A stretch of DNA of 64,000 nt, taken from Luteimonas gilva. GTDB lineage: Bacteria; Pseudomonadota; Gammaproteobacteria; Xanthomonadales; Xanthomonadaceae. A model generated the notes under the pieces. That model saw nothing but the letters and a program-made list of their open reading frames with translations. It searched no databases and had not been told where the DNA came from. Of this stretch, positions 1 to 8,196 are shown in pieces. The stretch is from positions 1,159,049 through 1,223,048 of the forward strand of contig NZ_SZUA01000001.1 of NCBI RefSeq assembly GCF_005239095.1, given 5' to 3'. Each line of letters opens with the position of its first letter. The first letter of the stretch is position 1. Position numbers and translations under genes: made by a program.

Positions 1-787
1 CGTGACGCGCCACCGGCTCGCGCAGCGGCCGGCCGGCGACGAGAATCAGCCGCGCGCCTTCGCTGCCGGCTTCGACCCTGAGCGCATCGCCGCCGCCGAG
101 GATGCCGAGTTCGTGCGTGGCGAGCGGACGCGCTTCTTCGCCCTGCCCCAGCGTCGCGGCGCCTTCGAACACGTAGGCGAAAGCGTTGTGGCCCGAGGGC
201 AATCCATACTCCCACGCCGCGTTCGGCGCCAAACCGATGTCGAGGTACACCGGCGATGTCGCCGGCTGTTCGATCGGCCCGCGCACGTCGCCGACTTCGC
301 CGGCGATGACCTTGACCGCGACGCCGGCAGCCGGCGTCGCGACGGGAATGCGCTCAGGCGCGAATTCCTGATAGCGCGGCTCGGTCATCTTGTCCTTGGC
401 GGGCAAGTTCACCCACAACTGGAAGCCGCGCATGCGGCCTTCCTGTTGCTCGGGCATTTCCGAGTGCACCAGGCCGCGGCCGGCGGTCATCCACTGCACG
501 CTGCCCGGCACCAGCAGGCCTTCGTTGCCGTGGTTGTCGCGGTGGCGCATGCGGCCGTCGAGCATGTAGGTGACGGTTTCGAAGCCGCGATGCGGATGCT
601 CCGGGAAGCCGGCGATGTAGTCCTCGGCGCGGTCGGTGCCGAATTCGTCGAGCAGCAGGAACGGATCCAGATCGGGCAGCACGTGCCCGCCGATCACGCG
701 GGTCAGTTTCACGCCGGCGCCGTCGGAAGCGGCCTGGCCGCGTACGACGCGGGCGATGCGGGCGGGGTGTTGGGTGGCGGCGGTCAT
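1..787 (-). CDS. Pirin family protein (3' end cut by window)
   Basis: Bicupin protein of the pirin family. Bacterial members include quercetin 2,3-dioxygenases and enzyme-binding regulators, so the substrate is open. The N-terminal cupin shows EHPHRGFETVTYML, giving His64 and His66, and GLVHSE, giving His108 and Glu110; these match the four metal ligands of the family. The 262 visible codons run off the left edge within the C-terminal cupin, so only a short tail is missing. The ATG at 787 has AGGAG five bases upstream. It follows the methyltransferase gene on the same strand after 76 bases and may share its transcript. Confidence 0.92.
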   Translation of the reverse strand, partial: MTAATQHPARIARVVRGQAASDGAGVKLTRVIGGHVLPDLDPFLLLDEFGTDRAEDYIAGFPEHPHRGFETVTYMLDGRMRHRDNHGNEGLLVPGSVQWMTAGRGLVHSEMPEQQEGRMRGFQLWVNLPAKDKMTEPRYQEFAPERIPVATPAAGVAVKVIAGEVGDVRGPIEQPATSPVYLDIGLAPNAAWEYGLPSGHNAFAYVFEGAATLGQGEEARPLATHELGILGGGDALRVEAGSEGARLILVAGRPLREPVARH

Positions 788-863
788 GGCGGCTCCTGTT
801 GCGGAATGCCGGATAAATGCGGCCGCAGGGCCGCGCCAACAGCGCCGCCGGTGGAACGCAGGG

Positions 864-1472
864 TTACGCGGTTCCGCTCGCCTTGCGGTAGACGTAGACC
901 GTCGCCGGCGGCACGTTGCGCAGCACGAAACCGCCGCGCTCGGCTTCCAGGCGCAGTTCGCGCGCCACCGAATCGGCCAAAGGCGGCTGCGGGCCGTAGG
1001 TGAATTGGATCAAGCGGCCGTCCGGACGCAGGCAATCGAAGGCGGCCGCGTAGATATCGCGCTGCAGCCAGCGCTCCATCGACAGCACGCCCAAGCCGGA
1101 AACGATGGCGTCGGCCGCGCCCTCGCCGGCGAAGCCCTCGGCCGCGGCGATTTCGCGCAGGCGCCGCGCGTCGCCGTGCACGACGTGCGTTTGCGGGAAG
1201 CGCCTGCGCAGGCGCGCGTGCATGGCGTCGTTCAATTCCAGCACCAGCAGATCCTGCGGCGCGATGCCGTGCGCCAGCAGCGCCTTGGTCAGGGCGCCGG
1301 TGCCGCCGCCGAGCTCGATCACCCGGCGCGCGTCCGCCGGCAGTTCCGCGACGATCGCGGTGGCCAGTTCGGGACTGGACGGCGCGATCGCCGCGGTGCG
1401 GCGCGGATGCTTCAGCCATTGCCGCAGCATCAGCATCCAGGGGGGCAGGACATCGCTAAGGTGGGTATTCAT
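864..1472 (-). CDS. Class I SAM-dependent methyltransferase, phospholipid N-methyltransferase-like
   Basis: A 202-residue Rossmann-fold methyltransferase. The SAM-binding motif I is VIELGGGTGALTKALL near residues 51-66, followed by an acidic end to strand 2 (LLVLELND) and HGDARRL. The N-terminus, with a basic stretch (QWLKHPRRTAAIAPSSPELA), resembles bacterial phospholipid N-methyltransferases and rRNA-adenine-dimethylase-like proteins, so it may act on membrane lipid head groups; that is inference. I chose the ATG at 1472 (MNTHLSDVL) rather than an open upstream extension, which reads as basic shadow sequence. It is divergent from the DUF6491 gene with 89 bases between them. Confidence 0.82.
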   Translation of the reverse strand: MNTHLSDVLPPWMLMLRQWLKHPRRTAAIAPSSPELATAIVAELPADARRVIELGGGTGALTKALLAHGIAPQDLLVLELNDAMHARLRRRFPQTHVVHGDARRLREIAAAEGFAGEGAADAIVSGLGVLSMERWLQRDIYAAAFDCLRPDGRLIQFTYGPQPPLADSVARELRLEAERGGFVLRNVPPATVYVYRKASGTA

Positions 1473-1561
1473 ACCTGCATCATGGCGCCTGGGATATTCC
1501 GGCTGCGTTAAGCGCCGCAGGCGGATCGTAACCCAGCCGTCCGGCCGCCGCGGTGATCGCC

Positions 1562-2092
1562 ATGAAAACGCCTCTTCTCGCCTTGCTCGCTTCGGCACTG
1601 GCATTGGGTGCCGGTGTTTCTACGGCCGCCGGCCCGACGCCGCGGACCCCGATCCGGCCCACCGGCGATTGCCTGGTCGCCCGGCAAGTATTGGACTGGG
1701 GCGTGGTCGACGACCGTCGCCTGGTGGTCAAAAGCCTGGGCAAGCGCTATTACGACATCCAGCTCGCGCACAGTTGCCGCGATTTGAACCGCCGCCCCTA
1801 TCTGACTTTCCGCGACGGCCTGCGGCCGACGCGGTTGGGCTCGGGCCTGGGCTATCGCCGCGGCACCGGCAGCGATCCGGTCACCTCCGACGGCCGCATC
1901 TGCGGCGACCTCGGCGATGCGGTGATCCCGGTCAGCGGCGTGCGCAACGGTCTGGAAATCCCGTGCCGCATCGGCAATATCCGCCGCATCGACGAAAACA
2001 CCTTCGAAAGCGTGTTCGGCCGCGATTCGCGTTCGGCGAACGCGTTGCTCGATTCGGCGCCGACGGTGAATCCGCGCGCGGTCTCGCGCTGA
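1562..2092 (+). CDS. DUF6491 family secreted protein
   Basis: A 176-residue protein with a signal peptide (MKTPLLALLASALALGAGVSTAAG, cleavage near residue 23). The mature part carries the pattern I associate with DUF6491 in Xanthomonadaceae: a DCL start, W..DDRRLVV, a Cys in LAHSCRDL, CGDLGDAV and a final PCRIGNI segment. Four Cys are spaced as if forming disulfides. Function is unknown and the location is probably periplasmic. ATG 1562 is preferred over an in-frame GTG at 1553 because it starts directly on the signal peptide. It converges on RlmKL, with a palindromic repeat between the two genes. Confidence 0.78.
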   Translation: MKTPLLALLASALALGAGVSTAAGPTPRTPIRPTGDCLVARQVLDWGVVDDRRLVVKSLGKRYYDIQLAHSCRDLNRRPYLTFRDGLRPTRLGSGLGYRRGTGSDPVTSDGRICGDLGDAVIPVSGVRNGLEIPCRIGNIRRIDENTFESVFGRDSRSANALLDSAPTVNPRAVSR

Positions 2093-2097
2093 CCCGC

Positions 2098-2187
2098 TTT
2101 TGTAGGAGCGGCTTTAGCGCGAGCTTTTTCCACAAAGTCGCTGCGACCCGATCGGAAAAGCTCGCGGCTAAAGCCGCTCCTACAAAA
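2098..2187. repeat. Paired GTAG palindrome (GGAGCGGCTTTAGCC type)
   Basis: Two inverted arms of about 33 bases, 2098-2131 and 2155-2187, each reading TGTAGGAGCGGCTTTAGC(C)GCGAGCT outward-in, around a unique spacer. Both ends carry GTAG. The right-hand GTAG (bases 2183-2180 on the minus strand) contains the TAG stop of RlmKL. Similar pairs recur at 14943, 26491, 31077, 53687 and 54506. Confidence 0.9.
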
Positions 2188-4330
2188 GAGCGGTAATGCG
2201 CCAAGCTTGATGGATCCGCGGATTGCGCGCGAAGTCCGGCGGAATGGTCTGCGCCGTGATGTCGGCGCAATCGGCGAATTGCGACACGGCCTGCGCGTCC
2301 AGCCGGAACCGGCGGAAATTGTTCGAGAAATACAGCGCGCCGCCGGGCGCCAGCCGCGCGACCGCGGCGCGCAATAGGCGCACGTGCTCGCGCTGCATGT
2401 CGAAATCGTCGGCACGCGCCGAATTCGAGAACGTGGGCGGGTCGCAGAAGATCAGATCGTATTGGCCGCGATCGGCTTCCAGCCAGGCCAGCGCATCCGC
2501 TTGCGCCAGGCGATGGGCGCCGCCGCCGAAGCCGTTCTCGCGCAGGTTGTCCGCGCACCATTGCAGATAAGTCGCCGACAGGTCCACAGTTGTCGTCTGG
2601 CGCGCACGGCCCGCGGCGGCATGCACCGTGGCCGCGCCGGTATAGCCGAACAGATTGAGGAAGCGCGCGTCTTCGGCTTCTTCGGCGATCCGCAGGCGCA
2701 GCGGACGGTGATCGAGGAACAAGCCCGTATCGAGATAATCGAACAGGTTCGCACGCAGGCGCACGCCGCCTTCGCGCACGACGATCCACTCGTCGCGGCG
2801 GTCGAAACGGCCGTATTTGCTGCCGCCTTTGCCCCGCTCGCGGGTCTTGGTCGCGATCCGCTCGCGCGGCAACGCGAACGCCTCCTGCGCCGCCGCCAGC
2901 AGTTCGCGGAAACGCCGGCGCGCGGCTTCTTCCGGGATTTCGGCCGGGGCCGCGTATTCCTGCACGTGCAGCCAGCGCCGTTCGGGATCGTCGGCTTCGG
3001 CGTAGACGTCGATAGCGGCGGCGTATTCGGGCAAGTCGGCGTCGTAGATCCTGTAACAGCTCACGCCTTCGCGCTCGCGCCAGCTTTTCGTATTCCTGAG
3101 GTTCTTGCGCAAGCGGTTGGCCACCATCTGCGCGCCTTCGGACAGTTCGCGCGGTTGCGCGGCTTCGCGCACGGGCGGTGCGATCGGGTCGCAGACGATC
3201 AACGCGCATTCCAAGGCGCCGTTGAACACTTGGTATTTCTTCTGCGCGCGCAGGCCGGTGGCGTGGGCGAGCTCTGCGTCGCCGCATAAAAGGCTTGCGC
3301 GCCAATGCGGCACGGCACGTTTCAAGGCGTCGCCGAGTCGGCGATACAAGGCGGCGTCCGCCGCGAGGCGGGCGTCGTAGGGAGGATTGCAGACGACCAG
3401 GCCGCGGTTGGTTTCCTCGGCTAAAGCAGGAGTGGCGAGCTGATCGACCGAAGACGCTTGCCAATGAACCAACTCGGATACGCCCGCCATCCACGCATTC
3501 TGTTCTGCGGAGCGGATCGCTTTGGCGTCCGAGTCGCTGCCGAAAAACCCCGGACGCAACTTCGCGCGGCCGTCGGCTTCACGTTGCCGCGCTTCTTCGA
3601 CGAGCTTCTTCCAGGCTGCCCCGTCGAAACCTAACCACCGACTCGGCGCGATGTCGCCGTGCCGCAGCAACCCCGGCGCGACGTCGGCCGCCATCAGCGC
3701 GCCTTCAATGACCAGCGTGCCGCTGCCGCACATCGGATCCAGCAGCGCGCCGCCTTCCGCATACGCCTTCGGCCAACCGCCGCGCATCAACACGGCCGCC
3801 GCCAAGGTTTCTTTCAACGGCGCTTCGCCCTGCGTCTGGCGCCAACCGCGGCGGTGCAGCGGCCCGCCGCCGAGATCGACCGACAGGATCGCCCTGCCCT
3901 TGCGCAGCACCAGATTCAAGCGCAAATCCGGCGCTTCGACATCCACCGACGGCCGCGCGCCGCTGGCGCTGCGCAGCACGTCGACCACCGCGTCCTTGGT
4001 CCGCTGCGCGGCGTAACGGGCGTGGGTGACCGCCGTGCCGGAAACGTGCGCGTCGACCGCGAGCGTCATCTCCGGCGTCAGATGCCGCGTCCAATCGATC
4101 GCGGCGACGCCGGCGTAGAGCGCGTGTTCGTCCGCGCAATCGAACTCGGCCAGCGGCCACAATACGCGGCTCGCCAAGCGCGACCACAACACTGCGCGCA
4201 ACGCATCGGCTTGTTCGCCTTCCGCGTTGACGCCGGCCGCGGCCGCGGTCGCCTTCGCGGCGCCGAGCGCGAGCAGCTCGTCGGCGAGCAGGTATTCCAG
4301 GCCTTTGGCGCAGCTGGCGAAGAATTTCAT
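2180..4330 (-). CDS. rlmL: Bifunctional 23S rRNA methyltransferase RlmK/RlmL
   Basis: Fused enzyme of 716 residues, the usual length for the family. The RlmL half makes m2G2445 and the RlmK half m7G2069 in 23S rRNA. An N-terminal THUMP-like region is followed by the RlmL methyltransferase with CNPPYDARL near residue 313, and a C-terminal Rossmann methyltransferase with [10 protein letters not shown] near residue 627. The start [15 protein letters not shown] is typical. It is the last gene of a minus-strand operon with the hydrolase (3-base gap) and MOSC genes. Its TAG stop lies inside the palindromic element at 2098-2187. Confidence 0.96.
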   Translation of the reverse strand: MKFFASCAKGLEYLLADELLALGAAKATAAAAGVNAEGEQADALRAVLWSRLASRVLWPLAEFDCADEHALYAGVAAIDWTRHLTPEMTLAVDAHVSGTAVTHARYAAQRTKDAVVDVLRSASGARPSVDVEAPDLRLNLVLRKGRAILSVDLGGGPLHRRGWRQTQGEAPLKETLAAAVLMRGGWPKAYAEGGALLDPMCGSGTLVIEGALMAADVAPGLLRHGDIAPSRWLGFDGAAWKKLVEEARQREADGRAKLRPGFFGSDSDAKAIRSAEQNAWMAGVSELVHWQASSVDQLATPALAEETNRGLVVCNPPYDARLAADAALYRRLGDALKRAVPHWRASLLCGDAELAHATGLRAQKKYQVFNGALECALIVCDPIAPPVREAAQPRELSEGAQMVANRLRKNLRNTKSWREREGVSCYRIYDADLPEYAAAIDVYAEADDPERRWLHVQEYAAPAEIPEEAARRRFRELLAAAQEAFALPRERIATKTRERGKGGSKYGRFDRRDEWIVVREGGVRLRANLFDYLDTGLFLDHRPLRLRIAEEAEDARFLNLFGYTGAATVHAAAGRARQTTTVDLSATYLQWCADNLRENGFGGGAHRLAQADALAWLEADRGQYDLIFCDPPTFSNSARADDFDMQREHVRLLRAAVARLAPGGALYFSNNFRRFRLDAQAVSQFADCADITAQTIPPDFARNPRIHQAWRITALL

Positions 4331-4333
4331 CGG

Positions 4334-4858
4334 CTACAGCGAACGCAGCAGTTCGGCGAAGGCCCGCGCCGAAGTTTCGACGTTCGCCGACAGCCGGTGC
4401 GAATCGTCGACCATCAACAGCCGCGCGCGGCGGCGATGCGCCCAGTCGACGACTTGTCGCGCGGGAATCAGTTCGTCGTTCCAGCCGTGCAGAATGCTTG
4501 TCGGGACGATGGCCGCATCGAGTTCGGGCGCTTCGCCCATGCGGATCGGCGGCGCCACCAGGAACAGGCCGGCGACCGGTACCTGCAGCGAGACCAGGCC
4601 CGAAACATAGGCGCCGAGGCTGGAGCCGGCCAAGACCAGCGGACCCCGCGCGGCGGCCGCTTGCGCCAAATCCAATAAACGCCGCAAGCGCGCGGGCACG
4701 TCGCCAAGTTCGGTGACTTCGCGCTTGGCGTCCAAGTCGGTGTAATCGGGCCGCTCGTGGGTCCAGCCGAGCGCTTGCGCGGCTTCGGCCAAGGCGGCGA
4801 CCTTGGTCGCGTCCGGACCGCTTTCGAAACCGTGGGAAAGTATGCAGTGGCCGCGCAT
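4334..4858 (-). CDS. Alpha/beta hydrolase (YcfP/RBBP9-like esterase)
   Basis: A small 174-residue alpha/beta hydrolase. The start CILSHGFESGPDATK holds the oxyanion-strand HG. The nucleophile elbow is GSSLG with Ser80. The acid is in ILHGWNDELIP and the His in VDDSHRL, giving a complete Ser-Asp-His triad. Compact size and lack of a cap resemble the YqiA/YcfP/RBBP9 serine hydrolases. The substrate is unknown. It sits between MOSC and rlmL on one strand, with a 3-base gap to rlmL. Confidence 0.85.
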   Translation of the reverse strand: MRGHCILSHGFESGPDATKVAALAEAAQALGWTHERPDYTDLDAKREVTELGDVPARLRRLLDLAQAAAARGPLVLAGSSLGAYVSGLVSLQVPVAGLFLVAPPIRMGEAPELDAAIVPTSILHGWNDELIPARQVVDWAHRRRARLLMVDDSHRLSANVETSARAFAELLRSL

Positions 4859-4888
4859 GTTCAGCGGGTCTCCGTGCCGGCGGCGGAA

Positions 4889-5395
4889 TCAGTCGTCAAC
4901 CGCCACCACCCCGTCGCCGACGCGCAGCGAACCGCTTTCGAGGATGCGCGCGCACAGGCCGCCATGGCCGCGCATCGCGTTGTAGCCGCCGGGGCCCAGC
5001 GCGGCTTCCATCCGCGAACAAGGGTCGCAACTGTCGGTGCCTTCGACCAGCACGTCGCCGATGCGGAATTTGCGGCCCTTCAATGCGATCAGCGGAATGC
5101 CGGCCACCACAACGTTGCGCCGGAGCAATGCGGGCGGCACGGCGTCGCGGCCGGCCAGCGCGGCGATCGCCGGCAAATGTTCGGCCTGGATCAAGGTGAT
5201 GCCGCGCTTGCCGCTGCCGCTGGCCTTCATATAGCGGTCGCCGACCAGGCCCTGGCCGGCGACGGCTTCGACCGAGGCGACGCTCTCCATGGCCACGTCG
5301 CGGGCCGGCCGCAGGCCGATCCAGTCGACCCGCCCGCCGCGCGGGAACTGCGACATCAACCGGTACAGCTCGGAATCGGGCGAAAGCGTGGCCAT
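4889..5395 (-). CDS. MOSC domain-containing protein
   Basis: A 168-residue stand-alone MOSC domain, the C-terminal domain type of Moco sulfurase and of YiiM/YcbX. Typical elements are GLVGDRYMKASGSGKRGITL near the start, the strand LRRNVVVAG, and CDPCSRMEAALGPGGYNAMRGHGG, which contains the conserved Cys thought to carry sulfur or bind molybdenum cofactor. A role in molybdenum-cofactor-dependent or sulfur-transfer chemistry is likely but unproven. It is first in the operon with the hydrolase and rlmL, and divergent from the amidase gene. Confidence 0.9.
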   Translation of the reverse strand: MATLSPDSELYRLMSQFPRGGRVDWIGLRPARDVAMESVASVEAVAGQGLVGDRYMKASGSGKRGITLIQAEHLPAIAALAGRDAVPPALLRRNVVVAGIPLIALKGRKFRIGDVLVEGTDSCDPCSRMEAALGPGGYNAMRGHGGLCARILESGSLRVGDGVVAVDD

Positions 5396-5405
5396 GCGCG
5401 AATGC

Positions 5406-5411
5406 TAGCAT
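5406..5411 (+). promoter_or_regulatory. Candidate -10 element for the amidase gene
   Basis: TAGCAT preceded by TGC, an extended -10 pattern. It would start transcription near 5418, leaving a leader of about 23 bases before the GTG at 5441. This favours GTG 5441 over the in-frame ATG at 5402. No clear -35 is visible. Confidence 0.35.
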
Positions 5412-5440
5412 CGCGCCTGGCTTCCCGCCCTGCCCGACCC

Positions 5441-6004
5441 GTGCCGATCGACCCTTTGCCCTACGAATCCAGGCTGGACGAACGCCCGTTGTCGGCGATC
5501 GATCTGGTGGTGATCCACTGCACCGAATTGCCGGATTTGGCCACGGCGCGGCGATACGGCGAACGCGTGCTGTACCCCGCGCCCGACGCGGCCGGCGGCA
5601 CCGGCAACAGCGGCCATTTCTACATCGACCGCGACGGCAGCGTGCACCGCTACGTGACGCCGGAGCGCGTCGCGCACCACACGCGCGGCTACAACCCGCG
5701 TTCGGTGGGCATCGAATTGGTCAACACCGGCCGCTATCCGCATTGGCTGGATTCGCGCCACCAAGCGATGGACGAGGCCTATGCGCCGGCGCAGATCGAA
5801 GCGCTGATCGGCCTGCTGAATTCGCTGCGCGCCGCTATTCCGAGCTTGACGACGATCGCGGGCCACGAAGATTTGGATACGGCCGAAGTCGAAGCCAGCG
5901 ACGATCCGACCCGCAAGGTGCGGCGCAAACGCGATCCGGGGCCGATGTTCCCGTGGAAGCGCGTCTTGGATGCGGTCCCGCTGGAGCGTTTGCGGCCCTT
6001 GTAG
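5441..6004 (+). CDS. N-acetylmuramoyl-L-alanine amidase (Amidase_2, AmpD/AmiD-like)
   Basis: A 187-residue zinc amidase that cleaves the amide between MurNAc and L-Ala in peptidoglycan or its turnover fragments. Candidate zinc ligands are His in VVIHCTEL, His in VAHHTRGYN and the late GHEDLDT / KRDPGPMFPW pair. GHFYIDRDGSVHRYV and SVGIELVNTGRY are classic Amidase_2 strands. There is no signal peptide from the GTG start, which suggests a cytoplasmic AmpD-like recycling role. An alternative ATG at 5402 would add 13 residues. The TAG stop is part of the GTAG element at 6001-6080. Confidence 0.9.
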   Translation: MPIDPLPYESRLDERPLSAIDLVVIHCTELPDLATARRYGERVLYPAPDAAGGTGNSGHFYIDRDGSVHRYVTPERVAHHTRGYNPRSVGIELVNTGRYPHWLDSRHQAMDEAYAPAQIEALIGLLNSLRAAIPSLTTIAGHEDLDTAEVEASDDPTRKVRRKRDPGPMFPWKRVLDAVPLERLRPL

Positions 6005-6080
6005 AGTCGAGCCTGCTCGACTGCTTTTGTCGGTCGGCCCGTAAATCAAGAGCAGTCGAGCAGGCTCGACTCTACAAAAG
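6001..6080. repeat. Paired GTAG palindrome (AGTCGAGC type)
   Basis: Left arm GTAGAGTCGAGCCTGCTCGA with a CTGCTTTT tail, and a right arm inverted at 6050-6080 ending CTACAAAAG. Each arm is itself a hairpin. The first GTAG holds the stop codon of the amidase gene. A single copy of the same unit lies at 37408. Confidence 0.9.
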
Positions 6081-6097
6081 CGCAGCGAGCGGGCCCG

Positions 6098-6103
6098 TAT
6101 AAT
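6098..6103 (+). promoter_or_regulatory. Candidate -10 element of tesB
   Basis: Consensus TATAAT between the palindromic repeat and tesB, 28 bases before the ATG. No convincing -35 is seen; the corresponding position lies at the end of the repeat. Confidence 0.45.
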
Positions 6104-6131
6104 CGAGGGCCAGCCGTAGGCCAGACCGCCC

Positions 6132-7028
6132 ATGACCTCCGCCGTCTCCGAACTGATCGAATTGCTCTCGCTCGAGCGCCTGGAGGACGACCTCTTCCGC
6201 GGGCAGAGCCGCGACATCGGCACCAAATACGTGTTCGGCGGCCAGGTGCTGGGGCAGGCCTTGTCGGCGGCGCAGGCGACGATGCAGCAGCCGCGCGAGG
6301 CGCATTCGCTGCACGCCTATTTTTTGCGCGCCGGCGACATCGACCATCCGATCGTGTACGACGTCGACCGCACGCGAGACGGCGGCAGTTTCTCGGTGCG
6401 CCGGGTCAGCGCGATCCAGCACGGCAAGGTCATTTTCTTCTGCGCGGCCTCGTTCCAGGAAAACGAACCCGGCGCCGAGCATCAGTTGTCGATGCCGGAA
6501 GTGCCCAAGCCGCACGACATCGAACCCGCGCACGCGGTGCCGCCGGAAGTGCTGGCCAAGCTGCCGACCAAGGTGCAGCGCTGGCTGAGCCGGATGGGGC
6601 CGTTCGAATTCCGCCACGTCTACCCGCGCGACGAACTGAATCCGCCCAAGCGCCCGCCGTTCCAGCAAGTCTGGTTCCGGCTGGCGGAAAAGGTCGGCGA
6701 TGCGCCGGAGCTGCATCGCGCCCTGCTCGCTTACGCTTCCGACTTCCATCTGCTCGGCACCGCGACTTTCCCGCACGGCATCAGCTACTACCAGCCGAAC
6801 GTGCAGATGGCTTCGCTCGATCATGCGCTGTGGTTCCACCGCCCGTTCCGCGCCGACGATTGGCTGCTGTATTCGATCGACAGCCCCAGCGCGCAGAATT
6901 CGCGCGGCCTGGCGCGGGGCATGATCTACGACCAGCAAGGGCGGCTGGTGGCCAGCACCGCGCAAGAGGGCTTGATCCGCGTGGTCGGCGATGCGGCGGC
7001 AGCGGCCCAGGTGCCGGCGAAGGAATGA
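6132..7028 (+). CDS. tesB: Acyl-CoA thioesterase II
   Basis: A 298-residue double-hotdog thioesterase that hydrolyses medium- and long-chain acyl-CoA to free fatty acid and CoA. The N-terminal hotdog has YVFGGQVLGQALSAA and HSLHAYFLRAGDID; the C-terminal one has YASDFHLLGTA, SLDHALWFHRPFRADDWLLY and SRGLARGMIYDQQG, holding the Asp/Gln catalytic network of TesB. Length and start are as in E. coli. The DUF2007 gene begins 4 bases after the stop, so the two are probably cotranscribed. Confidence 0.96.
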   Translation: MTSAVSELIELLSLERLEDDLFRGQSRDIGTKYVFGGQVLGQALSAAQATMQQPREAHSLHAYFLRAGDIDHPIVYDVDRTRDGGSFSVRRVSAIQHGKVIFFCAASFQENEPGAEHQLSMPEVPKPHDIEPAHAVPPEVLAKLPTKVQRWLSRMGPFEFRHVYPRDELNPPKRPPFQQVWFRLAEKVGDAPELHRALLAYASDFHLLGTATFPHGISYYQPNVQMASLDHALWFHRPFRADDWLLYSIDSPSAQNSRGLARGMIYDQQGRLVASTAQEGLIRVVGDAAAAAQVPAKE

Positions 7029-7032
7029 TCCG

Positions 7033-7857
7033 ATGAGACAGGTATTCAGCAGCGCGCGCCTGGAAAACGTGGAAAAAGTCGCGCAGATGCTCGAGGAAGA
7101 CGGCATCGAGGTGCGGATCACCAATGGCCGCTCGTACAAGGGCAAGGTGCGGCGCAATTTCAGCTACCGCGACGGCGGCAACGACGGTCCGCAGCCGGCG
7201 GTGTGGATCGTCAAATCCGAAGACCAGCCGCGCGCGCGCCAGATACTGCGCGAAGCCGGCTTGATCGACAGCACCCGCAGCCCCGGCGAGAGCTATCTGG
7301 CGCCGACCTTCATCGATGTCGAACCCGCGAAGGCGATGCGGACGCCGCAGAACAAGGTGTTCAAGCTGAAGGTGGGGATATTGCTGGCGATCGTCGCGAT
7401 CCTCGGCCTGATCATGTTCCAGACCTTGCACAAACCGTCGGCGCCCGCCTCCGTTGGCGGCCCGATCGGTCCCGCAGCGACGCCGGTCGCATTGGCGCAG
7501 GCCGTTTTCGCGGCCGAAATACAGCCCGGCGACGCCAAGGTCGCGTGCTTGACCATCGACGGCCGCGACGCGCCGGAATCGCTGATGCCCGCGTTGACGC
7601 GGCCGAACTTGGCGGTCGCGCCGGGATCCAGCTGCGTGCGCGTGGCCGCCGAAGGCAGCGGCAGCTATTCGCGCAGCAACCGCAGCCCGGCCGTGCTGGT
7701 CGACATCGACGGTTTCCGCCGCACTTCCGCCGACACCGCCGAGATCCGCTACAGCGCGTACCGGCATCGGTTGCGTGCGACCTACAAGACGCTGGAAGTG
7801 CAGCAAGTCGGCGGGCAGTGGCGGATCGTGCGTACGCTTAAACACGTCTCCGCGTGA
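7033..7857 (+). CDS. DUF2007-type signal-transducing membrane protein
   Basis: A 274-residue protein. Residues 1-75 (MRQVFSSARLENVEKVAQML to the PRARQILREAGL end) form a DUF2007 domain, a small alpha-beta fold called putative signal-transducing; the group is labelled pathogenicity-like in xanthomonads. One transmembrane helix is at about 112-130 (LKVGILLAIVAILGLIMF). The C-terminal 140 residues are a soluble, probably periplasmic, domain without a family I recognise. Function unknown. Confidence 0.75.
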   Translation: MRQVFSSARLENVEKVAQMLEEDGIEVRITNGRSYKGKVRRNFSYRDGGNDGPQPAVWIVKSEDQPRARQILREAGLIDSTRSPGESYLAPTFIDVEPAKAMRTPQNKVFKLKVGILLAIVAILGLIMFQTLHKPSAPASVGGPIGPAATPVALAQAVFAAEIQPGDAKVACLTIDGRDAPESLMPALTRPNLAVAPGSSCVRVAAEGSGSYSRSNRSPAVLVDIDGFRRTSADTAEIRYSAYRHRLRATYKTLEVQQVGGQWRIVRTLKHVSA

Positions 7858-7878
7858 CCGAACGCGGATCGCGCCTGA

Positions 7879-8109
7879 ATGGATCACGTCACGGCCGTCA
7901 AGCTCCAGCGCTGGCTCGTCGCCACCGCGGCGATCTTCGCGATATTGGTTCTCGCCGATAAATTCGGACTAGGGTTCCGCCCTCTCCGGCTGGGCTCGGT
8001 GGCCTCTTGGCAGGATGTCGGGAAGAATCTTCTCAGTCACTTTGCGTTATCGATATTCGCCGGCAGCCTTTTCTTTTTCTTCGGCAGGAATTCGAGTAAA
8101 GAGGGTTGA
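7879..8109 (+). CDS. Small hypothetical membrane protein
   Basis: A 76-residue protein with two predicted transmembrane helices: residues 11-29 (RWLVATAAIFAILVLADKF) and about 51-70 (LLSHFALSIFAGSLFFFF). The C-terminus is polar (GRNSSKEG). I recognise no family. It lies 22 bases after the DUF2007 gene on the same strand. Coding is supported by the clean hydrophobic pattern and position; no homologue could be checked. Confidence 0.5.
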   Translation: MDHVTAVKLQRWLVATAAIFAILVLADKFGLGFRPLRLGSVASWQDVGKNLLSHFALSIFAGSLFFFFGRNSSKEG

Positions 8110-8196
8110 GCCAGCCCTGCCTGCAAAACCAAGAACCGGCAGTCACATTGTCCGTCCCGCCGCGTCCTGGTATCTAGATCCCGCGAGCCGGACCCC

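Noticed and set aside
2-1003. 333-codon open frame on the plus strand at the left edge
   Set aside because: It is antisense to pirin and the methyltransferase. Its translation is Arg/Ala/Gly-rich without motifs, while the minus strand gives a clear pirin cupin.
4757-5440. Long N-terminal extension of the amidase
   Set aside because: The extension is antisense to MOSC and the hydrolase and has no domain. The GTG at 5441 fits a -10 element at 5406 and the family length.
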